From Cordilura impudica (Eukaryota > Arthropoda > Insecta > Diptera > Scathophagidae): a stretch of 64,000 nt of DNA. The stretch's first letter is position 1; each line of letters starts with the position of its first letter. Position numbers and translations under genes: made by a program. The DNA is taken from assembly GCA_963682025.1 (NCBI GenBank), contig OY821521.1, forward strand, positions 52,118,516 through 52,182,515, in the 5' to 3' direction. This document shows positions 1 to 11,295 of the stretch, in pieces. A model generated the notes under the pieces. It had not been told where the DNA came from and ran no database searches. It saw nothing but the letters and a program-made list of their open reading frames with translations.

Positions 1-1000
1 TGTAGGGTTTCAAATATTTGTGTTATGTTAACCTCTTCAAGGATACACGAGCACTTACACATGTACATGTGGTTTTGCTTGTTGGTCTCTTGTTAATATA
101 TAATTTTTTTTTTTTTAATTTGTACATGTGTTTGAATCTTGTTATGGTTGCTGATGCTGCTGATGGTTGATGTATGTATGTATTTATGTATATATGATTA
201 AGTAAATCGGTGTATATGTGTGGCCGGTGTTAAATGCAAGCAGATTGAAATTAAACAAATACGTCAAAGCTATTGTTATCTTTACAAACAAATTGGTCTT
301 TTTCTAGAATTTTTCATTTAAACATACTTACGAGTATGTATATGTATATGTACCAAGAATGTGATTGAGCTAGCTACAGTTGTCATTGTAGTTAAATCCA
401 ATTTTTAAAAAATTTGCAATGAGCATTAGAAATAACAAGAGCACTATGGGTCAGCAAAATTTTTTGCAATTTTTTAATAGACTTTTGGACTTTTCCAAAA
501 ATCCTCTTAATCTAAGGATATTCTTCGGGAAAATGTCCTTACAATTATGGACTTTTTATATATAAAAATTTTTTTCAAAACCTTAGAATTCTTCAAATTT
601 TTGTCATAAAAAAGTCCCCAAAATCTTTGAATTTTTCTTACACACCCACGAATCAAGGGGAATTCTAAAAGATTTCTAAAGCTTGGAATAAAAAAATGTT
701 TATGTTTAAAATTATTTCTCAGTTTTTTAAATAAAATTTTTCTTGCTTTATATTTAGAGACTTTAAGTTTTACTATGCAGATTTAATAAGATGGTCAGAA
801 TATTTTTCAAATGTTAGTTGTTTTTAAGGAAAACCATTTTGGAAGGTGGGAGTTTTTCTATAGAAAAAATTAGTAAAAACTTTTAATACTTATAATACAT
901 TGTAAACTATTACAAAATTGTAAATTTGCCAATTTGATTTTTTAATAATTAATATATATGTGTATATATTTATATATATATATATATATTTTTTTTTTTT
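1..1000. other. Unassigned AT-rich sequence
   Basis: Noncoding. It holds short TGTATG runs near 170-190 and a TA-dinucleotide run plus poly-T at about 955-1000. Scattered phrases around 480-860 (TCTATAGAAAAA and similar) loosely resemble the degenerate satellite at 21900-24690. I support no gene here. Confidence 0.4.
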
Positions 1001-1002
1001 TA

Positions 1003-1225
1003 AATCACTCACAATAGAAAGATAACAAATTTGTTACAAAACATGCAATTAAAAAAAATGAACGGAAAAAATTTTTTTAATAAGTGATGCCAAGACAAGG
1101 GAAACTTTTAAACTTCTGTGTCAGAGTCGATTAACACAATAAAATACAAGATGGTATGAAAAGGAATGTATAATATCTTAATTTTTTTAATATCATTGTT
1201 TTTTCAATGTTTTAATCTTATTATA
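1003..1225. mobile_element. Diverged fragment of the Tc1-like 5' region
   Basis: This stretch aligns by eye to the 5' region of the element at 1734. Both carry in order the phrases GAAAGATAACAAATTTGTT, GTGATGCCAA, GGAAACTTTTAAACTT and TTTTCAATGTTTTAATC. It has no transposase part and no second terminal repeat, so it is a truncated older copy lying about 0.8 kb upstream of the better copy. Confidence 0.6.
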
Positions 1226-2099
1226 AAATTTGTGAAGTGTTAAATACCGGAATAATAGAAATTCGAGCGCAAATTGTAGGAAATATTATTTTTTCATAAA
1301 ATTTTTGTCTCCAATGTTTTTTTAATCTATATATCTATGTATATAAAAATTTATGAATATTTAAATGAACCTAAAGGTATGTTAATCAATTTTAGCAATT
1401 CACAATTCAGCACAGAGCGTCTGATATATAATTTAAATCATTCAAATTAACAGGCTGTAACGAATTATTATAAATATTTTATTTTATTTAATTGCATATA
1501 TTTTTTAAGACAGATTAAACATAAATTTTATCATTCTCAGCTTCTCCTCCATATGAACTATGACTATGCCAATTTTCACACTCCTCCGTGCCCGCAAATT
1601 GTTTAAAAAGGGAACTAAAAGTTTACCTGCACGTATTAATATATAGATAAATTCATAATTTCAAAAACTATCAAGAAATATGGTGAAATAATTGAATGTG
1701 CTACTAATAGTTACATTAGAGTTGAGGAATATACAGTGGGTGACAATAAAATGAATTTGCAAGTTTTGTTTTTTTTTTTATAATTTCGATTTAAGTCCTA
1801 AAATCACAGTATGGTGTGTTCTCTATCGAAAGATAACGAATTTGTTTCCAAATTTCCAATAAAAAAAATAGATAAACGAAAAAAATATTTTCCCTAGTGA
1901 TGCCAAAACAATGGAAACTTTTAAACTTTTGTACCAGAGTTGATAAAAACAATAAATGTAGAAGATGTTATGAAAGAAAATGTATAAAATCTTAATCGCT
2001 ATTTAAATATTTATAGTTTTGAAGTTTTCTTTCAACTGTTTTTTAAACACAATTGCATTTTCAATGTTTTAATCATATAATTAATTATTACCAAATAAT

Positions 2100-2940
2100 G
2101 GAAAGAATAAATTTTTGTGGACAGTTAAAAACCGAATTAATAGATCATATTACTGATGGTCTTAAGCAAAAGAAATTTTCAAAATTTATCGAAAAGTATC
2201 GTGAATGAGGTTCAGTGATGACTAATTAGGCGACAGGCCCCGTGAAACGAGTCAATGACAGAAAAATTTAATAGCAAGAGAGTTTAAAAAATGTCCCAAA
2301 AAGCTACCGAAAGAAGTCATTAAACAATCTGAAACTAAAAATATGTGCTCTAACTGTTTCCCAACGAGAAATTGAGGTTGATCTTGTGAATAAACCAGTG
2401 ATATCAGAAAAAAATCGCATGGCTCGCATAAATTTTGCTACGGAACAGAAAAAAAACGTTTCTACGAAGACCAAAGGAAAAAGGGATAAGACCCAAAATA
2501 TACAAATAAAACTGTTAAGTTTGGCGGTGATAATATTATGGTATGTGGTTGCTTTTCGGGCCAAAGAATGAGTCCAATTCATGTAGTATAAAATACTCTA
2601 CCTGTAATTAGAAACAGGCAAATTCTAAATGACATAATGTATGCGTATTCGAAAGAAAATATGACCCTGTTCTGGAAGTTCCCACATGACAGTAACCCAA
2701 AATACAAATCCGAAATTGCAACCGAATGGCTACAATCTAATGCAGTAGTGTTTCGTAATGGCCAGCCCAAGCACTAGATTTTGGTCCCATAAAAAATCTA
2801 TGGGAAATTATATACCGAAAAATACGGTCTCGAAATTACATAAACAAGACAGATCTCACAGAGGCAGTTAATACAGAGTGGCAAAAATTTTCAATAAATA
2901 TCATCAACAATTTAATGACTCGATGTCTCAGCATTATGAA
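2100..2940 (+). pseudogene. Tc1-like transposase remnant
   Basis: Frames shift repeatedly. The middle part reads NKPVISEKNRMARINFATEQ at 2386, matching the Tc1 stretch before the first catalytic aspartate region. Near 2755-2850 the DNA reads WPAQALDFGPIKNLWE, the degenerate form of the Tc1 box WPxQSPDLNPIENLW that carries the third catalytic acidic residue; that residue is replaced here. The C-terminal phrase MTRCLSIMKQY before 2945 corresponds to the usual SMPRRC end. Stops and frameshifts show that it is no longer a gene. Confidence 0.75.
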
Positions 2941-3046
2941 GCAGTACTAAAAAATAATGGATACCCAACAAAATATTGAAACCAAAAATGGAGGAAAAGT
3001 TTTCAATTATTCTGTAATAAAACTTTGCATTGTTTTGTCAGTAGCA

Positions 3047-4255
3047 TCTATAATATTAATAGGCAAGGCGATTTCTTGTGACCGCTATAAGTTTCACAGT
3101 TTTAATCCGATTTTGGCAAAAAATTTATCATTTGAAAGGTATTTCTTTTTAGCTGTTTTCCAGATTTAAAAATTTTCATCGTCTGGAACATTTTTTTGGA
3201 GTTGATCGTTTCAATTATTATTGAATTTGATAAAGATCGAAAATAAGATTTTTTATTGTTATAGAAAATAATAAAAATAAAATTAACAAGTAAGAAAATT
3301 ATAGTCGATCTAGACCGACTATATGATACCCTATACCATGCGTTTGGAAACCCTATCTCTTAGGCCCAACCAACTGGACATAGAAAATAAGCAAAAACCA
3401 AATTTGAGTGGGATTTTTATTAATTTTTTCGGCTGCAGGTATGAAAAAGTTCATATCGGATGATATATCTATATGGGAACTATGACCAAAAATGGACCGA
3501 TCCTGACTATGTTTGGTAAAGTCTCTTGTATTTTGGAAAAATGTATACAAACAAAATTTGAGAAGAATCAGTGCAATATTTTTATTTTTTGATAGATTTA
3601 AGTGAAGATCGGGAAGCAGCTCTATATGGGGCCAAAGGGATCATTTTTGGACTACTCATTAATGGATGTAATAAACGCATACAAACCCAATTTGAGTAAG
3701 ATCTATATGGCAATTTGGATCTTATGGCAATTTATGTCGATTTCATAGGGGTCATTTGTATGGGGGCTAGGTCTGAACATGGACCGCTTCTCACCAATTT
3801 TAACAGCGTTCATCCTATGGCCGGTAAAAGCTTATATACCAAATTTCATCAAAATATATTCATAATTGCGACCTGCAGTTTGATTACAAGGTGTACATGG
3901 ACACACAGACGGACGGACGGACGGACATCGTTAAATCGAATCAGTTAGTGGTTCTGATTCGATCGGTATAATAAAAGATGGGTCTAGGTCAAATATTTTT
4001 GATAGTTACAAACAGCAGCACAAAGCCATTATACCAAAACCACATAGTGGTATAGGGTATAAAAAGTTGTTACTAACACATACATAAAATTATACAATGC
4101 TATGTGTGTGTTTATTAAATTTGTTAATGTGTTGAGTTTGTTTTCTTCATTTAAAATGAGTTGAATTGTGAAGCATACCTTAAGGGTCTTTATTAAATGA
4201 AAAAAAAATATTTCCTAGAATTTGCACTCGAGTTTCGAGCGCTGAAGTCTGCTAG
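3047..4255 (+). mobile_element. Helitron-like nonautonomous element, interrupted
   Basis: It starts TCTATAATATTAATAGG after an A and ends in a short hairpin (ACTCGAGTTTCGAGCG), about ten bases, then CTAG followed by T. These are the Helitron hallmarks: 5' TC, 3' hairpin plus CTAG, and insertion between A and T. The same family recurs nine more times in the window. This copy lies inside the Tc1-like element and is itself broken by a mini-me at about 3287-4061. The segment 3175-3286 is not normal family sequence and resembles the complement of 48270-48400. Confidence 0.75.
3287..4061 (-). mobile_element. mini-me/DINE-like element
   Basis: On the minus strand it starts TATACCCTATACCACTATGT and contains a GTCCGTCCGTCCGTC microsatellite core. 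It ends with the palindrome ATAGTCGGTCTAGAC-type hairpin, then ATAATTTTCTTACTTGTT. The GTCCGTCTGTC core after a TCGATC block and the CTTACTTGT end are known from fly DINE-1/mini-me repeats, considered Helentron-type nonautonomous elements. It has no coding capacity; the apparent ORFs are chance. It lies inside a Helitron-like copy. Confidence 0.8.
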
Positions 4256-4343
4256 TAAAAATTAAAAAAAAGTTTTGCTATTAACCGTTCAAGTCGTCGA
4301 AAATATATTTTGTTAAAAGTTTTTACTGTATTGTCACTCACTG

Positions 4344-4932
4344 TATCTTTATGGAAAACTAGTTTCAAATATGGCAATGAAAATTACTGAGAAACTAAAA
4401 ATGTTTCTATATGCAAAATACTCAAAATCTAATGTGCTTGATTTTCTAAAGAAAAAAGTCTTGAGGAAAAGTCATCAGAATCTCTTTTTCTTTAAAAGGA
4501 GCATTTCTTTCAAAATACAATTTCTTTATAATTTTACTTGAAAGTCAAAGATTTTACTAAAAGACTTCTCAAAAACATCCTTTAAGAAGTTCAAGAAGTT
4601 TACTTTAATAAATAATAATTAAATTAAGAAAAAGGTTTAAGCCATAGTGTTCAATAAGAATTTAAGAATTTTGCCATACTTCATTCCTTACTTAAATATG
4701 TTTGTTGTGTTTAAAGTAAATAATCTTTATTTGTTTAAACTTTGCTCTTTTATAGCACAGATTATGGCTATCTCTATTGCTTGTATCTTGAAAAACTTTC
4801 AGGGCATTTCCTTTTATCTCTTGTTTTTTTATTTTCTTTCTTTTTTTTTGCCATAATACTCGTACTATCATAGTTTCATTATTGTAAGACAAATTTGATT
4901 AAGAGCATAAGTTGTTGCTAGGGTTGTGTGTG

Positions 4933-4963
<31 letters not shown>

Positions 4964-5980
4964 TTTTTTTGTTGCTGCAGGTCAGAAATTCGAATATTTA
5001 ATTGTTATTAAATGTTTGTTTAACAGAAGAACATTTAAAATAGATTTCATTCTATATTTGACTTGAGTCTCTAAAGTCTCACACTAAAGTTATTGTTATT
5101 AAGGAAGCTAACAAGTTCTTATTTTAAACTTTGCTTACGGCCAATGGCAATGCAATGACAATACTGACCATACATATATCTATATTATGTTTAATATACA
5201 AATATTTTTCAAATTAAAATTTACATATTCTTTTAACCAGAAATTAAATTTTGTTTGTGGTTGAGTCGTACATGAATCTTTTGAAAATGTAATTTATTAT
5301 GTAGAGGGCAGAAAGATAAAAACAAGTTTTTAATCGTAAAATTTACATGTATCTATTACATTAAAACATTCTGATTTATCCCAAATCACAGTATTCCTGT
5401 AATGTTAACCAAAAGTACATTTAAGGGATGTGCATGCAAAAATGTACTTGATGGAAATTGTTGATTTTTTATATACATACATATGTATAATCAATATTTA
5501 ATAATTATTTTACTTTAAAATAGGAGCTGGTACGATTAAAAAATCTTATTTTAAAAAAATTTTCTACGTCGAATAGGGCAGGGTCTACCTATAATACCCA
5601 CCGTGTTCAGGGCCGGGATGTGTTCTTACTCATTTCGAATGTAGATTTGGAATCGTTTCAAAAATTTTACATAGGTAGCTACAAAAAAAAAAATAGATAT
5701 TACAAAAATAATAAAGATACTTTCCAAGAAGAACTAGAACAGTTGTTGGTTGAGAGGATAGCTTATGATGGTATGCTTTTCATATATTTTAATCTCCCAC
5801 CTTGCTGACGATAGATTATTTTGTAGTTGTCCAAAATACAAAACATATAATAAATTACCTTCATACCTACGATTTCACTTTTCGTTATAAAGTTTTAAAA
5901 TTTAAGTTTAAAATTCCATTTTTAAGAATTCAAAAATTAAATTTATTTATGAGTTTTTTAGAAATTATCATAACGGGCTT
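4344..5980. other. Noncoding spacer with simple repeats
   Basis: It contains a (GT)n run followed by poly-T at about 4926-4970 and otherwise AT-rich unique-looking sequence. A slightly GC-richer patch around 5575-5640 (ACCCACCGTGTTCAGGGCCG) has no match I recognise. No gene is supported. Confidence 0.45.
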
Positions 5981-5999
5981 TTAAGGTCCTGTTTCAAAA

Positions 6000-7645
6000 A
6001 TCAAATAAAAGATTAATTATTTTTTTCTTTCCATCCGACGTTTTTCCAACTTCTTCAGGGATCTTTATTTAATCTGGCAACAATATTAATATGCAAAGGA
6101 ATACTCATTAGTACTATAATAACAAACCTCAACATTAATAATAAATAAACTTACATATAATCCTTCGACAATTTCACACTTAACACATTTAGTTTTTACG
6201 ACATAAACAATACGACATAAAAAACACAAAATTGTATAAATAAATGTAAAAATAATTTGACAAACTAAAATACAGTATAAATTTGCTAATGTTAGCCATC
6301 ACAATACTAAATTATAATTTGCATTCGTTTTATCTTTATCCTCCTTTGTATTTATTGCACAATTGAGCTTTTGTTGAATTCTTAGACTTTCAAGAGTATA
6401 TCTTTTATTTTCTCTTATCTATTTGTCTAATATTTTTACTCTTTCGAGATCAGCTGAGTGTCCAGTGTCGAAACAATGTTGTGGTAATGCTGTTGTTAAT
6501 TTATTTTTCTTTATGTCATTTTCATGTTCAGCTAGTCTTGTGCCTAAGCTTCGTTTTGTTGTTCCTATATACACTTTATCGCAGGTTTCGTTTGTCTTAC
6601 CTACACATTTAATTTGATACACAACATTGCTTTGTTCCTTTTTGTCTACTTTAGTTTTTGTTTGTGTGAAAAGAGAGTTTATTGTTTTGTTTGGTTTGTG
6701 TGCTAATATTACTTGTTCATCATTTATTATTTCCTTTAGTTTATTACCGTCTGTTAATTTTGGTACAAATGCGAGGCTGTAGAATTTGGTGTTACCAGAT
6801 GTTTTTTCTATGTAGTTTTCCCTGTTGTTATGTATTCCCGTATTATGTATTAAATTATTTATAATATTTTTGGGATAGTTGTTCTCTGTAAGGATATCTT
6901 TGACTTTAATTATGTTGTTTTTTATAAATTTGTTATGGCTTAGTTTTTTAACTTTGGTAATTAAGTTGGTTGCTGTATTTATTTTTTGTTTTAGAGGTTG
7001 CGTTGGTAGAAAATTGATAAGGCGTCCAGATAAAATTGATTTTGTGTACCAGTCTGTAATAATTTTGCCATCATCTCTATGTGATTTCATATCAAGATAT
7101 GGAATTGAGTTTTCACTATCTTCTCGTTCTATTGTAAATTGTATTTTCTTGTGATAATTATTGAATGTCTTTAATATTTGCTCCTCGTCTTTTTGTTTTA
7201 TCACTGCGAATAGGTCATCTACGTATTTTACTATTAATATTATACAAACATTTTTATTCCGTAGGTCTTCCATAGCCTGTTCTAACAATGTGTCAAGAAC
7301 AATATCTGCTATGGTTGGCGATAAGGGATTTCCCATTGGCATTCCGTATGTCTGATTGTACATTGTATCTCCATAGATGAAGTAATTGTTGTCGTTTAAA
7401 CAGAATTTTAATATTTTCAAAAATTGAGTTCTAGGAATCTTCGTATGATTTTGGATGGTATTCCACTGTGCCATAATATTGTTTATCGCTAAATGGATGG
7501 GTATACTTCTACAGATGAAGATATAGGTCGTAGTGGAATATTGGTTTTGTGTATCTTCGGGAGTCCGTACAGTCTTGGTGCTGTAGCAGCATTTGATGTT
7601 AGCTTTGATTTGTACAACATATTAGATATAGTTGGTAATTTAGTG
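6000..7645 (-). mobile_element. Penelope-like retroelement, 5'-truncated
   Basis: The coding part (6299-7640) encodes a reverse transcriptase fused to a GIY-YIG endonuclease, the diagnostic Penelope layout. Downstream on the minus strand, near 6035-6060, lies a CTGAAGAAGTTGGAAAAACG phrase like the repeats found after the coding region in this class. The 5' part stops abruptly near 7645, inside the RT N-terminal region, as expected for incomplete reverse transcription. No clear target duplication was found. Confidence 0.85.
6299..7640 (-). pseudogene. Penelope RT plus GIY-YIG endonuclease, near-intact C-terminal part
   Basis: The longest open stretch (351 codons, 7474 to 6419) contains RT motifs YGMPMGNPLSPTIAD and VKYVDDLFAV, where YVDD is the catalytic loop. 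It ends with a GIY-YIG domain, VYIGTTKRSLGTRLAEH, preceded by a cysteine-containing linker. Translation continues past a single TAG at 6419-6421 as RENKRYTLESLRIQQKLNCA to a TGA at 6299-6301; that tail belongs to the family, so the TAG is a premature stop. Upstream of 7474 the reading frame moves by one and continues as APRLYGLPKIHKTNIPLRPI, the N-terminal RT block. There are thus only two visible lesions besides the truncation, which suggests a fairly young copy. Confidence 0.85.
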
Positions 7646-7869
7646 AAACTATAATTTTATATAAATTATTATATTATTAGATGTTACACAAGTATAAATA
7701 AATTATTGATCAATGAGAGTAAAGAAAAATTTAGTAAATCAATAAAATTCATGAATTTAAGTTAACATTAAAAAATCTTTATAAAAAAAAAGTCTATATT
7801 TAAAAAAAAAATCTATTTAAAAATAAAAATCTTTTAATAATTTTTTAATTTATGTCTTGTCGCTGTTCA

Positions 7870-8102
7870 CAGATTTTTAAATGTTTTTCCTTTATTTTGA
7901 GTAAATTGCATTCAAAGTTGCTACTAACACATACATAAAATTACACATATGCTATATGTGTTTTATTAAATTTGTTAATGAGTTTGTTATCTTAATTCAC
8001 AATAATAATAAACCATAAAAGTGTTGGTTTGTGAATTGGCTAAGTTGAAAAATAAAGCTTCCTAGAAATTTCACTCGAATTTCGAGCGCTGGAATCTACT
8101 AG
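7870..8102 (+). mobile_element. Helitron-like element, 3' part
   Basis: It contains the family's GTTGCTACTAACACATACAT block, the internal TAATAATAAACCATAAAAGT variant, and the 3' hairpin (CTCGAATTTCGAGCG) followed by GGAATCTA and CTAG then T. The 5' TC end is not visible; the copy fades out near 7870. Confidence 0.7.
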
Positions 8103-8114
8103 TACAAACAATAA

Positions 8115-10173
8115 CACTAGCCAACAAGGTTTTAGACTGGAGCAACCAAATAACTTTCCTAGGGTAATTTGGTGAGCTGAATTCGAATCTGTAATTGGTT
8201 TTTCTCTATCACGTCAGAAAAACAAAAAAAAAATGTTTTTATTCGTTTTTTACAAAAAATCATTAAAAATCAATGAATTTTAAAAAATGAATGGCATTAT
8301 GTGAACGTCGTTTGTATTTTGTTGGTTCGGTTTCATGTATTAGAGTACAGCAATAGTCTCCCACCATGCTTTAGTCCCAAAATCCTTGATAATTTTTTTC
8401 AATTTTCATTAAATCTTGGTGAGCACGCTCCCCTTGTTCGTCGCTCACCGCATCTAGGTTTTGTGGAAAAAAATCTAAATGCGAATGAAGCAAATGCATT
8501 TTGAGTGACATTAGTGCACCTAATTCGTGATAATTTTTCCATAATTCAGCAACAATTTGTCTGTAGTTTTCACTCTTATTGTTTCCAAGAAAACTGTCCA
8601 CGATGCTCTCGAAAGATTTCCAGGCTGCATATTCTTTCTCCAAAAAACATTGTGAAAAATTGTCATCATTCAATAGCTTCCTGATCTGAGGGCCAACAAA
8701 TATGCATTCTTTGATTTTAGCATATGAAAGTTTGGGAAATATTTAACTGCTGCACCATCTTTGTCCAGAGCTTTGACAAAGTTCTTAAAAAGGGCCAATT
8801 TTATGTGCAGCGGCGGAAGAAGAACGTCATTTGGATCAATAAATGGTTTTTTTAAAATGTTTTGTTTTCCTCAGTCCTTTTTGGCCACTTTGTTCTGATG
8901 TATTGATGACATGTAGCGCGTCTATCCCATAGACAAAAGAAACAACAATATTTTGTGAAACCTCGTTGCATACCAGTCAACAAACCAATGACCTGAAACC
9001 GATTAATTTACATTATTTACGATGTTCTACACTATATATACAAAGAAATTTAAATCACACACCTTAAGATCTTCCATTTATGATCGTTGTATTTGAGTAA
9101 TGCCAAAATTGCAGTCATTGATTCATAGTTTTCCTTTGTATGGTTTTGCATTCCCATTATGCAAAAGAAGAGCCTTTAAACTGTACTTAGAGCCATCAAT
9201 AAATAATCTCCATTCAGTTTTGTCATATGGCTGGTTGATTTTTTTTAATAAACCATCAACATCAGTACAGTATAGAATAGAATGTTTCTTTTCAAAATAT
9301 TCAGCCAATTCCAAGCTTCTATCTCTATAGATTGTTACTTTTGTCCCAACTGCAAGATGTTTCCACTGCTACATGCGTGAAGCTAGTAACTCTGCGTCTA
9401 GCTTCGTTAAATGTAAATCCTGAATTACATCATTCAGCTCAGCTTGAGTCACTAAATGGCGTTCACCATCAACCTCATACAAACTACCCCTGCTAGTGAA
9501 AGATGTTTCGGACTCACTGCTCGTAGCACTGGGAATGACTGGTAATGGATCATTTGGTGAACGTTTAACTGGTTTGGAAACCGATGGGACATTCGCGTTA
9601 GTAATATTTTTTTGATTTTTCATATTGAATCCAGCAACTTTTGTTAAACAGAAATAACAATCGATTTGGTGGTTACTTGAGTCTCTCCAAAGTACTGGAA
9701 TTAAAAAATCGAAATAGATCTTCTTGCCAATTGACCACTTGAATAAAACAGTTCTACAACTATTGCAAAACATTGTCGGTGTCCACGGTTTGTCCAAGTT
9801 TCTGACAGCAAAACCAAAATAATGTAAATATGCATATTTTAATGATTCTGATATTGCATATCCGTTTTTTCCAACCAAATATTCACCACACACAAAAATA
9901 GCTTGAATCAGTAACACACAATCTCCCTGATATGCTTAAACGCTACTGTTATGAAGATTTAGAATGAATGTGAGCTTATGTCAAATTAATAATTGTGAAA
10001 TTGTAGTGTCAGTACTTATTGACTGCTTTACAGTATTGCCAGCATGCGATAAAAAATTAACAAGACGTGATCGCCAAATTTTTATACCAGATTCGAATTC
10101 AGCTCGCCCAGATTAGCTAAAAAAACATGCTTCGTTTCTACAGTCAATTTTTTTTTTAATTTGTAGACCAGTG
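8115..10173 (-). mobile_element. CMC/Chapaev-type DNA transposon, copy 1
   Basis: The ends are CACTAGCCAACA at 8115 and, complemented, CACTGGTCTACA at 10173, flanked by TAA on both sides (8112-8114, 10174-10176). A second copy at 44828 has the same ends and TTA on both sides, and a third 5' end at 56429 also follows TAA. So this family makes a 3-bp TWA duplication. CACT-type ends with TWA targets suggest the CMC superfamily, probably Chapaev-3, but I cannot exclude another superfamily. It encodes a spliced transposase on the minus strand. Confidence 0.7.
8371..9917 (-). pseudogene. Putative CMC-type transposase, decayed copy 1
   Basis: The N-terminal open part (9917-9369, 182 codons) has two CxxC pairs: MFCNSC and CYFCL, a likely zinc-binding module. 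It continues to AELNDVIQDLHLTKLDAELL. The next block (9314-9123) reads EWRLFIDGSKYSLKALLLHN, with an aspartate suited to an RNase H-type active site. A 70-bp intron (9062 to 8993, GTGTGT...TTTCAG) follows, then a VIGLLTG stretch. The C-terminal block (8673-8371) contains MSLKMHLLHSHLDFFPQN and VSDEQGERAHQD. I recognise this layout from uncharacterised arthropod and Hydra proteins usually thought to be transposon-derived. Frameshifts separate the blocks, so it is not functional. Confidence 0.7.
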
Positions 10174-10750
10174 TAATAGATGACCTCAGACAAATTTACA
10201 AAACTGCCTCTGTCGTAGTACTAGAGATATATAATATTGAATAATTACTTTGTACGGGAGGTGCCACGCCCACTTATCCGTTCCCGCCCATTTTCTAAAT
10301 GGCTACTAAAATTAATAATAGGTGCCCGCACACAAATCTGCAAAGATCTTTTTGTCATAGAACTCAATATATATGATATTAAAAATTAACTTTGTATGTG
10401 AGGTGTCACGCCCACTAATACACAGTAAGACTCCGTCAAAATTTCAGGAAGATCAGTAAAATGGTTTAGCCTCCTATAAGCTACAAACAAACAAGCAAGG
10501 TGATCAATATTTTCTCATATCAGAGATATGAACAACAGAAGTCAATACGCAAATTTCAATATACTGACTGATTTCCGTTTTATTTATCTTCAGTGGATGT
10601 GCAGGATCTATTTGTGATAAATATAATATAGTTTGTTCGGCAATATTTTCCAATACTTCATCAGTCCAAAGATATTTTTAAACATTTTTTCGGACTTTCT
10701 AGTAGTGAATATCCTTTGAAGAAGAGTTGATCGAATTTCTTTGGAAAATC
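10174..10750. repeat. Unassigned repeat-like sequence
   Basis: Two related phrases, GGGAGGTGCCACGCCCACT near 10257 and GTGAGGTGTCACGCCCACT near 10396, lie about 138 bases apart, each preceded by TTACTTTGTA or TAACTTTGTA. This looks like a degenerate tandem pair within some interspersed repeat. No coding sequence was recognised. Confidence 0.4.
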
Positions 10751-10954
10751 TATGTCTTTCCATAAAATTTTCAAATATTTATTTCTTAAATCTTTCGGAG
10801 TTGCTTTTTGTTTACAAGACGGGTTTTTTTCATTGTGTCAATTCAACGTAACCAGTATTAGAAAACATTTTCTAATAATAAATCGATACGAAATTTTGGA
10901 AATTCTTCATTTCAGTTTCAACAAAATGTTCAAATCTCACATTGAGTCGCCTTG

Positions 10955-11290
10955 AATTATCAAAGCAGCATATTTTTTTGCGGGCGCAACTGAATCCAAT
11001 AATTTACCAATTCATTTAAAATCCATCTTACTTTTATCAACATTCAAAAAAGAACTTAAACTATTTTTGCTTAATAACATCGAAACACTGCTGGCGTAAT
11101 TTTTAATACAAATTTTATGTAAAATTGTACACTTGTATATACTTCATTGATATTTGAATTAAAATAATAAATATTTTTTGTAAATAATTAATCAACACTA
11201 GTTGCTTTTTAGCCTCTTTAATGCCATATTGGTGCTGAGGCTTTAATTTATTTTTTTAATACTATATTATTTGAAAATAAAACAATAAAT
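10955..11290 (+). pseudogene. LINE ORF2 C-terminal remnant and 3' UTR
   Basis: The plus strand reads FAGATESNNLPIHLKSILLL then STFKKELKLFLLNN before a stop near 11098. That resembles the end of many non-LTR reverse transcriptase ORFs (a W/xNxLPxxIK...FKKxLKxFLL pattern). An AT-rich tail with AATAAA motifs follows to about 11290. Everything upstream is unrecognisable, so this is a short, old 3' fragment. Confidence 0.5.
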
Positions 11291-11295
11291 AAAAA

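Larger units (their letters stand above)
1734..4343 (+). mobile_element. Tc1-like transposon, interrupted
   Basis: The terminal repeats are CAGTGGGTGACAATA at 1734 and its near complement ending at 4343 (one mismatch in 15), flanked on both sides by TA (1732-1733, 4344-4345). That is the standard Tc1/mariner target. Between them lie transposase remnants and a nested Helitron, which itself contains a mini-me. Without the nested DNA the element would be about 1.4 kb, a normal Tc1 size. The plus-strand reading frame is broken many times, so the copy is dead. Confidence 0.8.

Noticed and set aside
3715..3948. ORF ending in WTHRRTDGRTS-like sequence
   Set aside because: A translation of the GGACGGACGGAC microsatellite core of the mini-me.
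5620..5984. Two plus-strand ORFs of about 60 codons
   Set aside because: AT-driven, with no recognisable motif and no splice or promoter support.
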